Assembly: GCA_012845835.1 (NCBI GenBank)
Contig: JABAKD010000005.1
Span: forward strand, 14,129,205 to 14,193,204
Reading direction: 5' to 3'
Length of the DNA stretch: 64,000 bases
Origin: Undaria pinnatifida
Taxonomy: Eukaryota; Sar; Phaeophyceae; Laminariales; Alariaceae
Positions 11,171 to 21,892 of the stretch are shown here, one piece after another. Within the stretch, counting starts at the first letter, position 1. The number at the start of each line of letters is the position of its first letter. The translations under genes and the position numbers were made by a program. The notes under the pieces are model-generated. The model was not told the DNA's origin and did no database searches. It saw only the letters and a program-made list of their open reading frames with translations.

Positions 11171-11623
11171 CATGAAATATAGCCGTGAAACGGATGAACT
11201 ATGTGATATTTTTGTATTTTCGTTTCGTACACAGGTACTGCTGTACTTCCAATCAAGACCATGGAAAAACAACCACACAAAAAAAAGCAATGCACTTGTA
11301 GATTCATTCAGTATTTGTTCACTTGCTTCAATCTTCGTTGTGTGCGGAATCAAGGCTTTAGCTCAGCCTCTTGTGCTATCGTAGTACCGTCCAGTGGTGA
11401 CCGAGGGGAACCAGGGAGCCTTGGTGACATGTTCAAGTGCATCGCTAAGCTGTTCACGTGGTGAAAAACTGAAAAACCTTCATCTGTGTCAAACAAACAG
11501 ATGAACATTTGGTATGAAGGAGTTTAGTAAACGAGTGGCTATTATTACTACTATTACAATACCACAACCTTGCAACAACCGAAAAGAAGTGCGTGCGGCC
11601 CAAGAAAAACGAGAATGACATTT
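11171..11623. other. Spacer with no recognised gene
   Basis: A minus-strand frame runs through here from the MITE but matches no family I know. Confidence 0.4.
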
Positions 11624-11780
11624 CATTTTTTTTTTTTTTTTTTGCAGTTATTCTCCGGCGGATGGGGAAAAATAAAGCTTTAGCTCACTACACTTCCACG
11701 TATTTCATACGCGTCGTGTGTCTATTTGATGCAGTTGCATTCGCAGCCCAACGCTAGCTGGCGCATCCTAAAATGTATTC
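11624..11780 (-). mobile_element. A-tailed SINE-like repeat (SINE-A), 5'-truncated copy
   Basis: On the minus strand the copy ends CATCCGCCGGAG followed by A-rich sequence (poly-T on the plus strand). The body has GCCAGCTAGCGTTGGGCTGC and GACACACGACGCGTATGAAA. Related copies lie at 12756, 13068, 13254, 51365 and 55358. No coding capacity. Confidence 0.8.
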
Positions 11781-11930
11781 CCCATGCGGGGAAACAACTT
11801 GGCAACTCTTGCATGATGACATGACTCGATAATGTAAATGGTATGTATCATATGAAGATTAATATTGAGTGCGATCAGCTACTGTTGTAAACAAAAATCT
11901 GAATTAAACCGAAATAATGAGAGAACGCAA

Positions 11931-12108
11931 GGCTCACCGACTCCCGGGTGGGATTTTCCATGTATTCTGGTGGTTGCAGCGTATTAATTTAGAGTCGTGG
12001 GTTCGAGACTCGCCGACTCCCGTTTTTGTTTTATAGTGCTGAGATTTTTCATGTTGGGGTGACGGCGTTTTAATTTAGAACCGTGGGTTCGAGGCTCACC
12101 GTCTCCCG
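11931..12108 (+). repeat. Three short units with tRNA-like B-box motifs
   Basis: CTC(A/G)CCG(A/T)CTCCCG occurs at 11933, 12010 and 12094, spaced about 77 and 85 bp. The last two are preceded by ATTTAGA..CGTGGGTTCGAG, which contains a pol III B box (GGTTCGA). The stems do not close into a full tRNA, so this is probably tRNA-derived repeat debris. Confidence 0.5.
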
Positions 12109-12110
12109 TC

Positions 12111-12519
12111 GCTTTCTATTTCAAGTTTTGTTTTTGTTTCTTTCCTTTTGTTTTGTTTTTGTTCTGTTTTTGGTGTTTTGGTTTTTTCGTTATTTGTCTT
12201 TGTTCCTGTTTTTTATGGTGAGACTTTTACATAGTAAATGTTATGGTTGCACAGGGTGACAGTATGTTCATTTTTTTTTTTTTAATCATTTTATTAAGAG
12301 TGATTAATTTAATTCAATTTTACATTTTTAATGTTGAACTTAAACATGATATCTATTCGACCACTACTACCGTCTTCATACTCCCGATATATACCAAAAC
12401 CCGCCACTATGAAGGTGAAAAATGAAAAATATTCAAAGTAATTTACACCACCCCCAGGTAAAAGAAAACTTATATACGCACGTAACCACAAGTACCAACA
12501 ACCCTGACCAAGCCATCCA
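12111..12519. other. T/G-rich low-complexity tract and AT-rich spacer
   Basis: 12115-12225 is built of TTTTGTTTTTG-like words. The remainder is AT-rich without a gene. Confidence 0.6.
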
Positions 12520-12670
12520 TCCGCAAACTATCCACCATACATATGGTAGAGCGATATAGTGGAGACTACAAGAATAAATGTACAAAATAGACATTATAAA
12601 AAATGAAAATATTACATTAGATTACTTCAAAATTGCCAACCTAAAGTAAAATGCTTAGACCTATCATTGT
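12520..12670 (+). repeat. AT-rich dispersed repeat, copy 1
   Basis: CCATACATATGGTAGAG, then AATAAATGTA.AAA.TAGA and TCAAAATT.CC.ACCTAAA. Also at 15840-15985 and, shortened, at 47948-48030. Confidence 0.65.
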
Positions 12671-12755
12671 AGTAGTGGAGAAAAGCATTTGTTTTTTTAC
12701 ACAACAATAGGGCCCCTCCCATCAAGAGAGAAGTTACCCACATGGAATATTAGTA

Positions 12756-12975
12756 GCAGCTTGCGCTGCCGGGGTTGTAACGAAGACCACTGATAGGGAC
12801 AGCATACGCTATATCTACAATGTGACCCGAAGGGTGCGCCAGCTGGCGTTGGGCTGCGAAAGCAACTGAGTTAAATCGACACACGACGACGCGTATGAAA
12901 GTACGTGGAAGTGTGGTGAGCTATTAATAAAGCTTTATTTTTCCTCATCCGCCGGATGATGAAAAAATAAAATAA
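12756..12975 (+). mobile_element. SINE-A, near full-length copy
   Basis: Runs from GCAGCTTGCGCTGCCGGGGT through GGGTGCGCCAGCTGGCGTTG to CATCCGCCGGATGATG and an A-rich tail. It has the same extent as the inverted copy at 13254-13475. The A tail and variable 5' truncation among copies fit retroposition. Confidence 0.8.
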
Positions 12976-12980
12976 AAATA

Positions 12981-13055
12981 ATACAAGTATCAGCAAGCCG
13001 CTTCAAAACATTAGTAATGACCCGAAATTCATCGAACTCACACCTGATGAAAGGT
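12981..13055 (+). repeat. Diverged copy of the ATGAGTATTGAC terminal block
   Basis: CAAGTATCAGCAAG, then AGTAATGACCCGAAATTCAT and CGAACTCAC. Diverged from the units at 22768, 22962 and 49376. Confidence 0.55.
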
Positions 13056-13067
13056 TGGAGTAACAGC

Positions 13068-13205
13068 TTCTTTTTTTGTTTTTTTACCCTCCGGCGGGTG
13101 GGGCAAAGAAAAGCTCACCACACTTCCACGTATTTTCATACGCGTCGTGTGTCTATTTAACTCAGTTGCTTTCCCAACCCAACGCTAGCTGGCGCACCCT
13201 TCGGA
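13068..13205 (-). mobile_element. SINE-A, 5'-truncated copy
   Basis: Minus-strand copy ending in the CCGCCGGAGG block and A-rich tail (poly-T at 13071-13087 on the plus strand). It stops inside the GGGTGCGCC block. Confidence 0.8.
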
Positions 13206-13253
13206 TCCCACTAGTCCTTTAGTGACAGCGTATCACTTTGGTGTCCCACGGAG

Positions 13254-13475
13254 TTTTTTTGTTTATTTTCTTTATCCTCCGGCGGATGAGGAAAAATAAA
13301 GCTTTAGCTCACCACACTTTCACGTACTTTCATACGCGTCGTGTGTCGATTTAACTCAGTTGCTTTCGCAGCCCAACGCTATCTGGCGCACCCTTCGGGT
13401 CCCATTGTAGCTACGTATAGCGTAAGCTGCCCCTATCAGTGGTCTTCGTTACAACCCCGGCAGCGCAAGCTGCCG
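13254..13475 (-). mobile_element. SINE-A, near full-length inverted copy
   Basis: Inverted partner of 12756-12975 with the same 5' end (GCAGCTTGCGCTGCC read on the minus strand) and A-rich 3' end. The two form a hairpin-capable pair about 280 bp apart. Confidence 0.8.
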
Positions 13476-13528
13476 TTATATACAGATGCGTGTGTAGAGT
13501 TGTTATTATGATTAGGGTGACATCGCAT

Positions 13529-13600
13529 ATATATGATATCGCATCTATCGATCTCACAGCTGGAGTGTATTTTTATTTTTTATAATATATGATATCGCAT
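13529..13600 (+). repeat. 40-bp fragment of the composite terminus between 16-bp direct repeats
   Basis: ATATATGATATCGCAT occurs at 13529-13544 and again at 13585-13600. Between them lies 40 bp ending in the composite family terminus (GATCTCACAGCTGGAGTGTA, then an AT-rich tail). Confidence 0.8.
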
Positions 13601-15690
13601 ACCCACCTCGCCTGATGTATTTGCAAGATGTATCTCTGTCTTAGAATTTGATGACCGCAGAGCCCCACATCGACAAGGTAAAAATCATGGGCGTGAAATC
13701 GTACATTTGAGACAATAACAATTTGAAAAGGAAGCACAGCCAGATGTGTTGAAAATTGCGGTAAACCACCTTACCAACCCATCACGTAGGGTATATCGTA
13801 CGTACCGTCTGCATGATCGCCTCCCAACCTATACCAAGCAAAGTATGACTAACGAGGTCACGTAATTGAGCGCGTGTATACCAAGTATGACTAACGAGGT
13901 AACGTAATTGAGCGCGTGTATACCAAGCGTTCCTTAAAAACACTGACGATTCGCATTTCTCCCTCTAGTGCTCAATTTCGGAGACAGTGCATGGCCACAT
14001 CACCTCGCATGTTGTATTTGGCAATACGTATCTCTTTGGTATAATTACCGATGTCAGAAAATATTTGGTAGCTATATGATGGTGGTGACAAACAGTGCAT
14101 GACCACATCACCTCGCCTGTTGTATTTGGCACTACGTATCTGTTTCTTATAATTGGCGATGTCAGAAAATAATGGTAACTACTTGTACAAATATTCTATA
14201 AACCATTCTATCTTTCGATCCATGTACAACAACAAATTATGAAGATTTAACACGATATTTACTACGCTGTGTTGCATACTGCATCCCACATCAAACCTTC
14301 TAGAATAGGAAACATTACCAGGCAGATGACACGCACACATTGAAATGTCCCGCCCCCCCCTCCCCTCCCCCTCCCGCGATCCATCTTGTTCAAAAAACCC
14401 TCACCCCTCCCTGCCCCCCGCCCCCCCCCCTCTTTCCGCCTAGTTTGTCCAAACGCCCCGCTCACGTTCGAAATTGGCCAGAGTAATGAATACCTATACG
14501 CAATTGATATCAGGTCATTATCTTTCTGACCATCCATGACGTAGTTTTCATTATATTCCCCCACCCCCTTCACCCCCTCCTCCAACGCCCTATATTTTCC
14601 AACCACCCGCAAGATCGCCTAGACCTAGCACCACGCGTATAACAAGCCCCTACATATCTTTGATCTCACAGCCGGAGTGTATTTGATCGTTATTTGTGAC
14701 CTAAACCCCCTAAAAAATCCACCCCCCCCCCTTCTCGCTCTCCCTTGCTCAAACCCCCCACCTAATAACATAATCCGTCAGATAAAGAAACACTTCACGC
14801 ACTAGATACCACCTTATTATCTTTCTAGAGCCATCCATGCCGCTGCCCCCCCCCGCCCACAACGCCCCCTCCTTCCCCACCACCCGCACCATCGCCTAGC
14901 CCTAGCACCACACGTATAACAAACCCCTCACTCAAAACCCTTCCTTTCCCCCCCCCACGCCCCCTCCACCCCCCTCCTCCCCCCCGCCCCCACCCCCCAC
15001 CTCCCCGACCCCCCCCCCACCCCCTCGAACACTCCGCCTTCTCTCTACTCACTGATTGTACGACTTACCCCAGGATATACATGATGAACTGATGCATTCT
15101 TTGCAAAACCGTCACATTTAGCCCTCGAAAAAATGTTCAGTTTCCACGCACAGATTGAGCTGCCCCACACGCCCCATCCCCGTCCGAACCCCCCCCACCC
15201 AATGGTAAACCGGTGCCTTTTTTTTTCCCTAAAAACCGTCAGATTTATCCTCTTAAAAGGATATATAGCTTCCACGCAAAAATTGGCCGCCCGTCCGCCC
15301 CCCCCTACCCCTCCCTCCCTCCCCCCCCCCCCTCCAACCCCGCTCGCTTTTGATCAGACCCAGGCCCCCACGTCCTTCAAAACTCCGCCCCCGCCTCACC
15401 GGTTATTCGACTTACAGGATTTACTTGATAAACGGATACATTTCCCCCCACAGCTGTCAGATTTGGTCCCCCTCAAAAACGGGTTTTATACTTTCCGCGC
15501 ACAGACTGCCCAACATCACCCTGTTGACCCTGATAGCTACACTGTAGTTGCAAGGGAAGTCGCCGACCTATATCCTTTATGAGGACACACAACTCGTAAT
15601 ACGCGCGATCGGAGTATCACACACAGCTTGCAAGATGAGTTTCGACGAAATCTTCGATCTCGCAGCTGGAGTGTATTTTAATTTCCATTA
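13600..15690 (+). repeat. Composite C-rich repeat, long copy C
   Basis: Has the non-C-rich 5' part (13600-14330) shared with 44315-44890: GAGCCCC, TTGCGGTAAACC, TGCATGATCGCCTCCCAACC and TCTATCTTTCGATCCATGTA. The C-rich modules follow, then the terminal block ending AGTTTCGACGAAATCTTCG and AGCTGGAGTGTATTTT. Two internal tandem duplications are visible: about 38 bp at 13838-13925 and about 98 bp at 13990-14180. No protein-coding domain is recognisable. Confidence 0.85.
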
Positions 15691-15839
15691 TATATACCAG
15701 TAATTTTTTTTTGGGGGGGGGGAGTAGCCGACTTTCATTCTCGAATGCTGTATTAAGAGTAAAACAAATAACATAACAAATAATATTCAGTATTCGTACT
15801 CCTCCTGATACTAAACCCGGGGGATAGAAAAAACAACGA

Positions 15840-15987
15840 AAAAAGACTACCATACATATGATGGAGATGTGTATGTAGCGGAAACTACAGTAATAAATGT
15901 ATAAAGTAGATGTGATATTAGATCTATTAATAGCTCAAAATTCCCTACCTAAATAAAAGAGTGAAAATACCAACACTTACCTTGGCA
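15840..15987 (+). repeat. AT-rich dispersed repeat, copy 2
   Basis: Shares ACCATACATATG, AATAAATGTATAAAGTAGAT, TCAAAATTCCC.ACC and AATACCAACACTTACC with the copies at 12520 and 47948. Confidence 0.7.
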
Positions 15988-16153
15988 CTTTGTTTTCGAA
16001 GTTGTATTAAATTAATGCTCAACCCCCCGCCCGGAGAGGGGGGTTGGAGATGGGAATACCCCGGGGCTGCCCCGCCGGCAACCCCACGCTTACATCCGTA
16101 TACACGAGTCAACTCCCACCCCAACTGGCGACATCGAACTCTCGGCGCCAGCC
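15988..16153 (-). repeat. Split direct repeat, outer copy (b2)
   Basis: About 95% identical by eye to 16900-17067. Shared core CCCGGAGAGGGGGGTTGGAG through CTGGCGACATCGAACTCTCG. Confidence 0.85.
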
Positions 16154-16693
16154 AACAACCAACGACGAACAATCGTTGGCAACTCGAAGAAGACATACGA
16201 GGCAACCGCCTATAACGTGCCGCATATATAAAAAAAACGTACACACGCGTGTGATAAATATGCTATAAAATATGCACGCCTGCACGCACCATGCACATTA
16301 AACCAATGCACTTACTTGCCAATATACGGATAATTCCCCTCTCCCACACTTTCAGATTGCGCGCTAAATCCTAGCCGATGCACTGCCACATCGTTCGCTG
16401 TTAACTATCAACATAATACCTGCGTGAAACAATCATACGTAACCCCGCCGCACGGAGGGATACTCAGATATTACACATGCTGAAAAGAAACACAACAACG
16501 AACACCCCTTGCACCACGCGATAACACTGATGCGGCTAGCACCCACCGCAAACCTGCGCAATCTACGAAACCCCGTCGCATCTTCAGCGAAAACGGGCAC
16601 GTTAGCCAAAACAGTAACAAACACGCGCAACGTTACTGCGACTGATTAACTCCCCCTCCACTGACTCCCTCAAAAGCACGGGCGGGTGGGTGG

Positions 16694-16897
16694 GAACTTA
16701 AACTAGACCTTGGACCTGTAAGCTCTGCCTCTGCTCCCCTACGCGCTCCGCGTGCAGGTCGTCGCCTACACAGCTGGGCCACGTGTGCCCAATGCTATCG
16801 CTTATACGACTATGAATTACCGCATTGATCTGATTGGTCAAACTTCTTACGTACGTACAAAACCCATATTTTCTCATACTTCGACAATATTCTGATT
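16694..16897 (-). repeat. Split direct repeat, inner half (a2)
   Basis: About 96% identical by eye to 21299-21537 apart from one indel of about 30 bp. It directly abuts the b1 half. Confidence 0.85.
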
Positions 16898-16899
16898 TG

Positions 16900-17067
16900 C
16901 TCTTTGCTTTCGAAGTTTTATTATATTAATGCGCAACCCCCCGCCCGGAGAGGGGGGTTGGAGATGGGAATACCCCGGGGCTGCCCCGCCGGCAACCCCA
17001 CCCTAACATCCGTATACACGAGTCAACTCCCAACCCAACTGGCGACATCGAACTCTCGACGCCAGCC
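16900..17067 (-). repeat. Split direct repeat, inner half (b1)
   Basis: Partner of 15988-16153. Its junction with 16694-16897 equals the junction expected if the element's two outer ends were joined in a circle. Confidence 0.85.
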
Positions 17068-18380
17068 TCCAGCACAAACTGGTAGTTGACCCGTATTACG
17101 AATGTAGTCCCACCCCCCCCCGCTCCCGCCTACCCTCGAGTCGTAGAGTGCACACGGGATAACACACTTCTTTGTGATTCCGCGTTTGCCCAACTAGTCA
17201 GAGCCCATCGACCCTCACGCTGCCGACAAGTGCGTTGCGCCTCCAATCCTCAGGGAGTGCAAGGCGTACTCCTCCGCACGCACACCCGCCAACGCAACCT
17301 CTTACCGCAAAGCTACCGTCGCTTGATGTTGTGTCCATATGGACCATCTGCCATTTCAACGACACAAGCAACCAAGGGGGCCGAAGAGGGAAGAAACAAG
17401 TAACAAGACATCAATTCGATCATTAGACCGACGGCGCCGCCACCTTCCCCCACGCGCATGGACGGACCCTTTCGCACATGCGTGATAACCGCCCCTTTCC
17501 GCGGTTGGTCACCCTGCGACCCGCGAAATCGAACCTTGACATGATCCGCGGTTGACCACTGCGCAACAGTAAGCTGAATATTTCCGCAAAAGAATGCAAC
17601 ATCAGCACGCCGCAAACAATAAGTCTCGTGAACTCGTAACCGGGTTTCCGCGAACATTTCTGACGCGCGAGTCAAGAGACAGAACGAAGCGCACAGGGCC
17701 GGCCACAAACCACGACCCCCGGCGCGCCACGTGGGGATCAGCTTCTCGCCCGCAAGCAGCATATCCCACGGACAGCACGCATATTAACGAGGACGGAAGC
17801 GCGGAGATACCGTCCGCGGCAACGTTAAAAATACCCCCTACGTGTTTCGCGTCGAAGTGCCAACCAGACGACAATTTGAGCACACCAAGGAGGCGCATCA
17901 ACGCGCCCGATCTCGGCTCCTTCCCGCCTCGACAACGCCGCACCCACTCTACGGCTGCTTCGTTGTCGCCACGCCACAACACGCAGTCCCCCAACGCGGC
18001 CGGGCGCTCGGCGCACGGAGATACGACGACCCACGGGGAGACGACCGTACCTAGCAGTTCGATGACGTTAATCGATATAACGGTCTCGCCTGCAACTGAC
18101 TTGCTCGACCCGCAAAATCGAGATCGTTCCCCGGCGTCAATATCGTATCTCCAGTACACCCCAGTTTCAAGGCAGAAACCCCCGACACCGGTTTTGGATG
18201 CACCCGAAAACGAAGTACGTGGGGAGGGGCGCTTAAGCAAATGATACATCGGAGCCGACAAGGTTCTTCCGCGCGCGTCCAATCCCTCCTCTATAAACCA
18301 TCGCCAAAGCTCGAGGTTCCCTTGAAACTCGGGTCCCAAGACGAGGCGCTGCCCGAGGTTGGCCGTACGATAACCAAATC

Positions 18381-19679
18381 AGATCCGGCAGATATGCGCG
18401 GCATACCCACCGAAGCCAACAAACGGTTCACGAAAAACCGCCCCGGGCGCACAGCAAAGGAGACATGTATAAAGAAGCCAACGAGCTGCGACACCTGCCT
18501 CGCTGAAGCAGATGTACGAGACGAGGGCCATTCCGCATAGAGATTTTGCAGCTTGAGGCGCTTAGGGGACGGCAACGTAACCGTAAGCACCTCCGTGTCA
18601 ATGATCCAACCCAACACCTCCAGTTGCGTGTCCCAGTCAATGATTTTTCTGGCGGACAGGAGGGGAGGATCAGAGACACCACGTTCGCCCAACAAGCGAA
18701 AATGGTCCGATGCCAGCGACTGGACAGCGCGCAAACAACGGCGACCGTCCGGCCACCATTGCAACTCGACGACAATGCCATCGTGTACGTAATTCCTCAC
18801 AAAGAAGTTGTTCCCGGCGTTGCCACCAGAGCCAGAAACAGGCCCACAATCACCCGGGATAGAGACGACTGGAACCCCCCGCGGCGGGGAAATTCCGACG
18901 TGCGCGAGGGCAGCAACCCTTTTTTGAGAAACTTCTGCGCCTTGAAAACCGAAATCAGATCCGGCAGATATGCGCGGCATACCCACCGAAGCCAACAAAC
19001 GGTTCACGAAAAACCGCCCCGGGCGCGCAGCAAAGGAGACATGTATAAGGAAGCCAACGAGCTGCGACACCTGCCTCGCTGAAGCAGATGTACGAGACGA
19101 GGGTCATTCCGCATAGAGATTTTGCAGCTTGAGGCGCTTAGGGGACGGCAACGTAACCGTAAGCACCTCCGTGTCAGTGATCTAACCCAACACCTCCAGT
19201 TGCGTGTCCCAGTCAGTGATTTTCTGGCGGACAGGAGGGGAGGATCAGAGACACCACGTTCGCTCAACAAGCGAAAATGGTCCGATGCCAGCGACTGGAC
19301 AGCGCGCAAACAACGGCGACCGTCCGGCCATCATTACAACTTGACGACAATGCCATCGTGTACGTAATACCACACAAAGAAGTAGTTCCCGGCGTTGCCA
19401 CCAGAGCCAGAAACAGGCCCACAATCACCCGGGATAGAGACAACTGGAACCCCCCGCGGCGGATAAATTCCGACGTGCGCGACGGCAGCAACCCCTTTTT
19501 TGGAAACATCTGCGCCTTGAAAACCGAAATCAGATCCGGCAGATATGCGCGGCATACCCACCGAAGCCAACAAACGGTTCACGAAAAACCGCCCCGGACG
19601 CACCACAAAGGCGACATGTATAAGGAAGCCAACGAGCTGCGACACCTGCCTCGCTGAAGCAGATGTACGAGACGAGGGC
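18381..19679 (-). repeat. Tandem repeat of a 576-bp retroelement segment, about 2.3 copies
   Basis: Units start at 18381, 18957 and 19532 (steps of 576 and 575). Each starts AGATCCGGCAGATATGCGCG. The third stops at about 19679. Units are about 97% identical by eye. The segment lies in the reverse transcriptase region of the fossil retroelement. Confidence 0.9.
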
Positions 19680-21298
19680 GCTGACACTGTCTCAAGAGGG
19701 GGGAGTTTACCGAGGCGAGATGACCGAGGCTCGCGGAGCCTTGCTCGGCCATCGCCTGCATCACAACCACCCGAACGTACGCCATCTAACGCCCCTTGTA
19801 CACGCAGCAAGTCAGCCGGCAACTCACTCACACGCACACAAGAAACCGTACCTTTCTCTCTGAAGGGGACCGAGCCCGGAGCCACCGCCACGCAAGCACG
19901 CCCCACGCCCCCATCGCCAGCGAAAGCTATTAACGCACGCCCACGCAGCCCCCCTCCTACACCTTGGGTGGCCGGCCGGGCACCCGCTCCCCCGCTGGCC
20001 CCCGGCGCCGTCACCGCTCTACCAACGGCAAGCTCAGCAGTCGCCCCCCCAGGTGTTGGCCCAACCGACAGGAGGGGACCGTGTCCTCATCCAGAACCAG
20101 CGCCGCCACTACCACCCCCGGACGCACCGCGGGGCTCTGAGCGCAGCACCAACACTCGCGACCCACCAGCCGGCGCCGCCGCACTGCCACTGTCGCGAAG
20201 AGCATCAGGTGAAGTGGCGTCGGCCGTGGGAGCCGAATGCAAGAATTTGCAGTTGGAGACGAAGATCGTCGTTTACCATCCTGCTCATGACAGCCCGCGC
20301 CGCGGAGCCAGAGAGCAGCATAATATTGCTGGTTGCTTGGTTTTGCTTGGGTGTGCCGGCGTAGGTCGGCAGACGCTGTCGTGAAGGCGGCATCGATCGT
20401 TGCCACCCTCTCCCGGCAATGGCGGTCGCCGTCGCTGTCGAGGGAAAACCCAAAACCCACCAGACAGGACCGCCACAAGAGCCTGGTGCAAGAAATCGAG
20501 GCGGTCAGCGACCATCAGCAGGTGTTCGACCATCCCTTCCGCGCGCGGCCCGTACGCACGAATGTCAAAGTTACTGATCGCGCGGAGCTGGGTAGCCACT
20601 GACGTCGTGACGTTGACGTCCTCGCCTACGATGGACTAGATATCCGCTGCCGAGTCGCCAATGTTAGGAGGTATGCGCCCGCGGAGCACCCAATGTTTTC
20701 TGGACGCCATCTTTTTCCATAGCGCAGTGTTGTCAGTTAACTTCGACCTTTGGACGTGGCGCTCCCTCGCGTCCCCACTGCCCCGCGGGGCCGGCTGCTG
20801 ATCGGCAAAGTTGTCTACGAACTGCTGGAGCATGGCCTCGACGTGCTCGGTTTTAGACGCGCCACCAGCCACCGCATCCTGCACGGTTTTAAAGGAGGCC
20901 AGCAGTTGCTCCATCGTCGACTTGAGGCGGAACACATCTCCGTCTATCCGAGCAAACTCGTTAGACATCTGCCCTTGCCAGCGCAGCACTTCAGACTATA
21001 TTACCCCCGCAGCCTCGGACACAGCGGGACTGAGGCTGAGCAAAGATGGTGCCGCGGTGGCGGACGCAGCAGTAGCAGCAGCCGAAGCGGCTACGGCACG
21101 GTGACCTTCGGACTTACCTTGCACAGCAGCCAGAGCTTCGGCACGGCGTTTGTCGACCCCAGCTTGCACAGCGTCGACAGCAGCATGAGCCTCGACTCGA
21201 GCAGCAGCCGAGGCGGCTTGATTAGGACCGCGTACAGCAGCAGCCACGAGAGCTTCAGCCTCCGGTGACTTGCACTCCTCCATCGTCGGGGAGTGCAC

Positions 21299-21537
21299 GA
21301 ACTTAAACTAGCCTTAAACCAGAACTTAAACTTGTCTGTATCACACCTTGGACCTGTAAGCTCTGACTCTGCTCCCCTACGCGCTCCGCGTGCAGGTCGT
21401 CGCCTACACAGCTGGGCCAGGTGTGCCCAATGCTATCGCTCATACGACTATGAATTACCGCATTGATCTGATTGGTCAAACTTGTTACGTACGTACAAAA
21501 ACCATATTGTGTCATACTTCGATAATATTCTGCATTT
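21299..21537 (-). repeat. Split direct repeat, outer copy (a1)
   Basis: Partner of 16694-16897. Shared core GGACCTGTAAGCTCTG through CGCATTGATCTGATTGGTCA. Confidence 0.85.
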
Positions 21538-21603
21538 AAGGTGAACAACAAGAAATAGGACCCCTCCTATTTAAAATTCACCCATATGGTATAGAGTAAT
21601 GCT

Positions 21604-21648
21604 ATTTGCGACACCGGTGTCGCAAATACGCCCTTTATTTGCGACACC
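21604..21648. repeat. Perfect 24-bp palindrome plus a third half-site
   Basis: ATTTGCGACACC (21604-21615) is followed at once by its exact reverse complement (21616-21627). The same 12-mer recurs at 21637-21648. A related GCGACATCGCTGTCGC palindrome lies near 22719-22734. Confidence 0.9.
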
Positions 21649-21670
21649 ACGCTGCGTTGGCGGCAGACAC

Positions 21671-21892
21671 CCCAGATTGACTCCTAACTACCTAGGGTGT
21701 GTCGGCATGGCGTGAGGCTACCATTGAAGCTATCGATCAGCCTAAACGGGCCAGTACTCGAGGAGGTATGTGGTATCTTGGGGCAACCGACCAATGTTCT
21801 CAGATTGACTCCTAACTACCAAGGGTGTGTTGGCATGGCGTAAGGCTACCATTGAAGCTATCGCTAAGGTCAAACGGGCCAGTACTCCGGCA
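21671..21892 (+). repeat. Tandem duplication of about 90 bp, 131-bp step
   Basis: CAGATTGACTCCTAACTACC opens both copies (about 21671 and 21802). Both encode WR(E/K)ATIEAI....KRAST in the frame starting at TGG, with a Glu/Lys difference and conserved length. I do not recognise the peptide. Confidence 0.75.

Larger units (their letters stand above)
15988..21537 (-). mobile_element. Fossil tyrosine-recombinase retroelement (DIRS order, PAT/Ngaro-like), broken
   Basis: Read on the minus strand the order is: terminal repeat (21299-21537), Ala-rich and gag-like region (about 20636-21298), reverse transcriptase (about 18290-20000), RNase H (about 17760-18290), tyrosine recombinase (about 17150-17762), then two abutting repeat halves (16900-17067 and 16694-16897), about 540 bp of spacer, and the outer repeat (15988-16153). 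The repeats form the split-direct-repeat pattern a1-ORFs-b1-a2-b2 of PAT/Ngaro elements. Visible motifs are a LVGFLIHVSFA.RPGRFFVN segment typical of DIRS-type reverse transcriptases, an RNase H-like WRGDNEAAVEWV segment, and a recombinase box HSLRIGGATH near 17231-17260. A 576-bp internal segment is tandemly repeated. Several breaks are present. Repeat pairs are about 95-96% identical by eye, so it is only moderately old. Confidence 0.8.

Noticed and set aside
11996-12025. A tRNA gene at the GGGTTCGAGACTC motif
   Set aside because: No pairing acceptor, D or anticodon stems around it; three similar units suggest a repeat.
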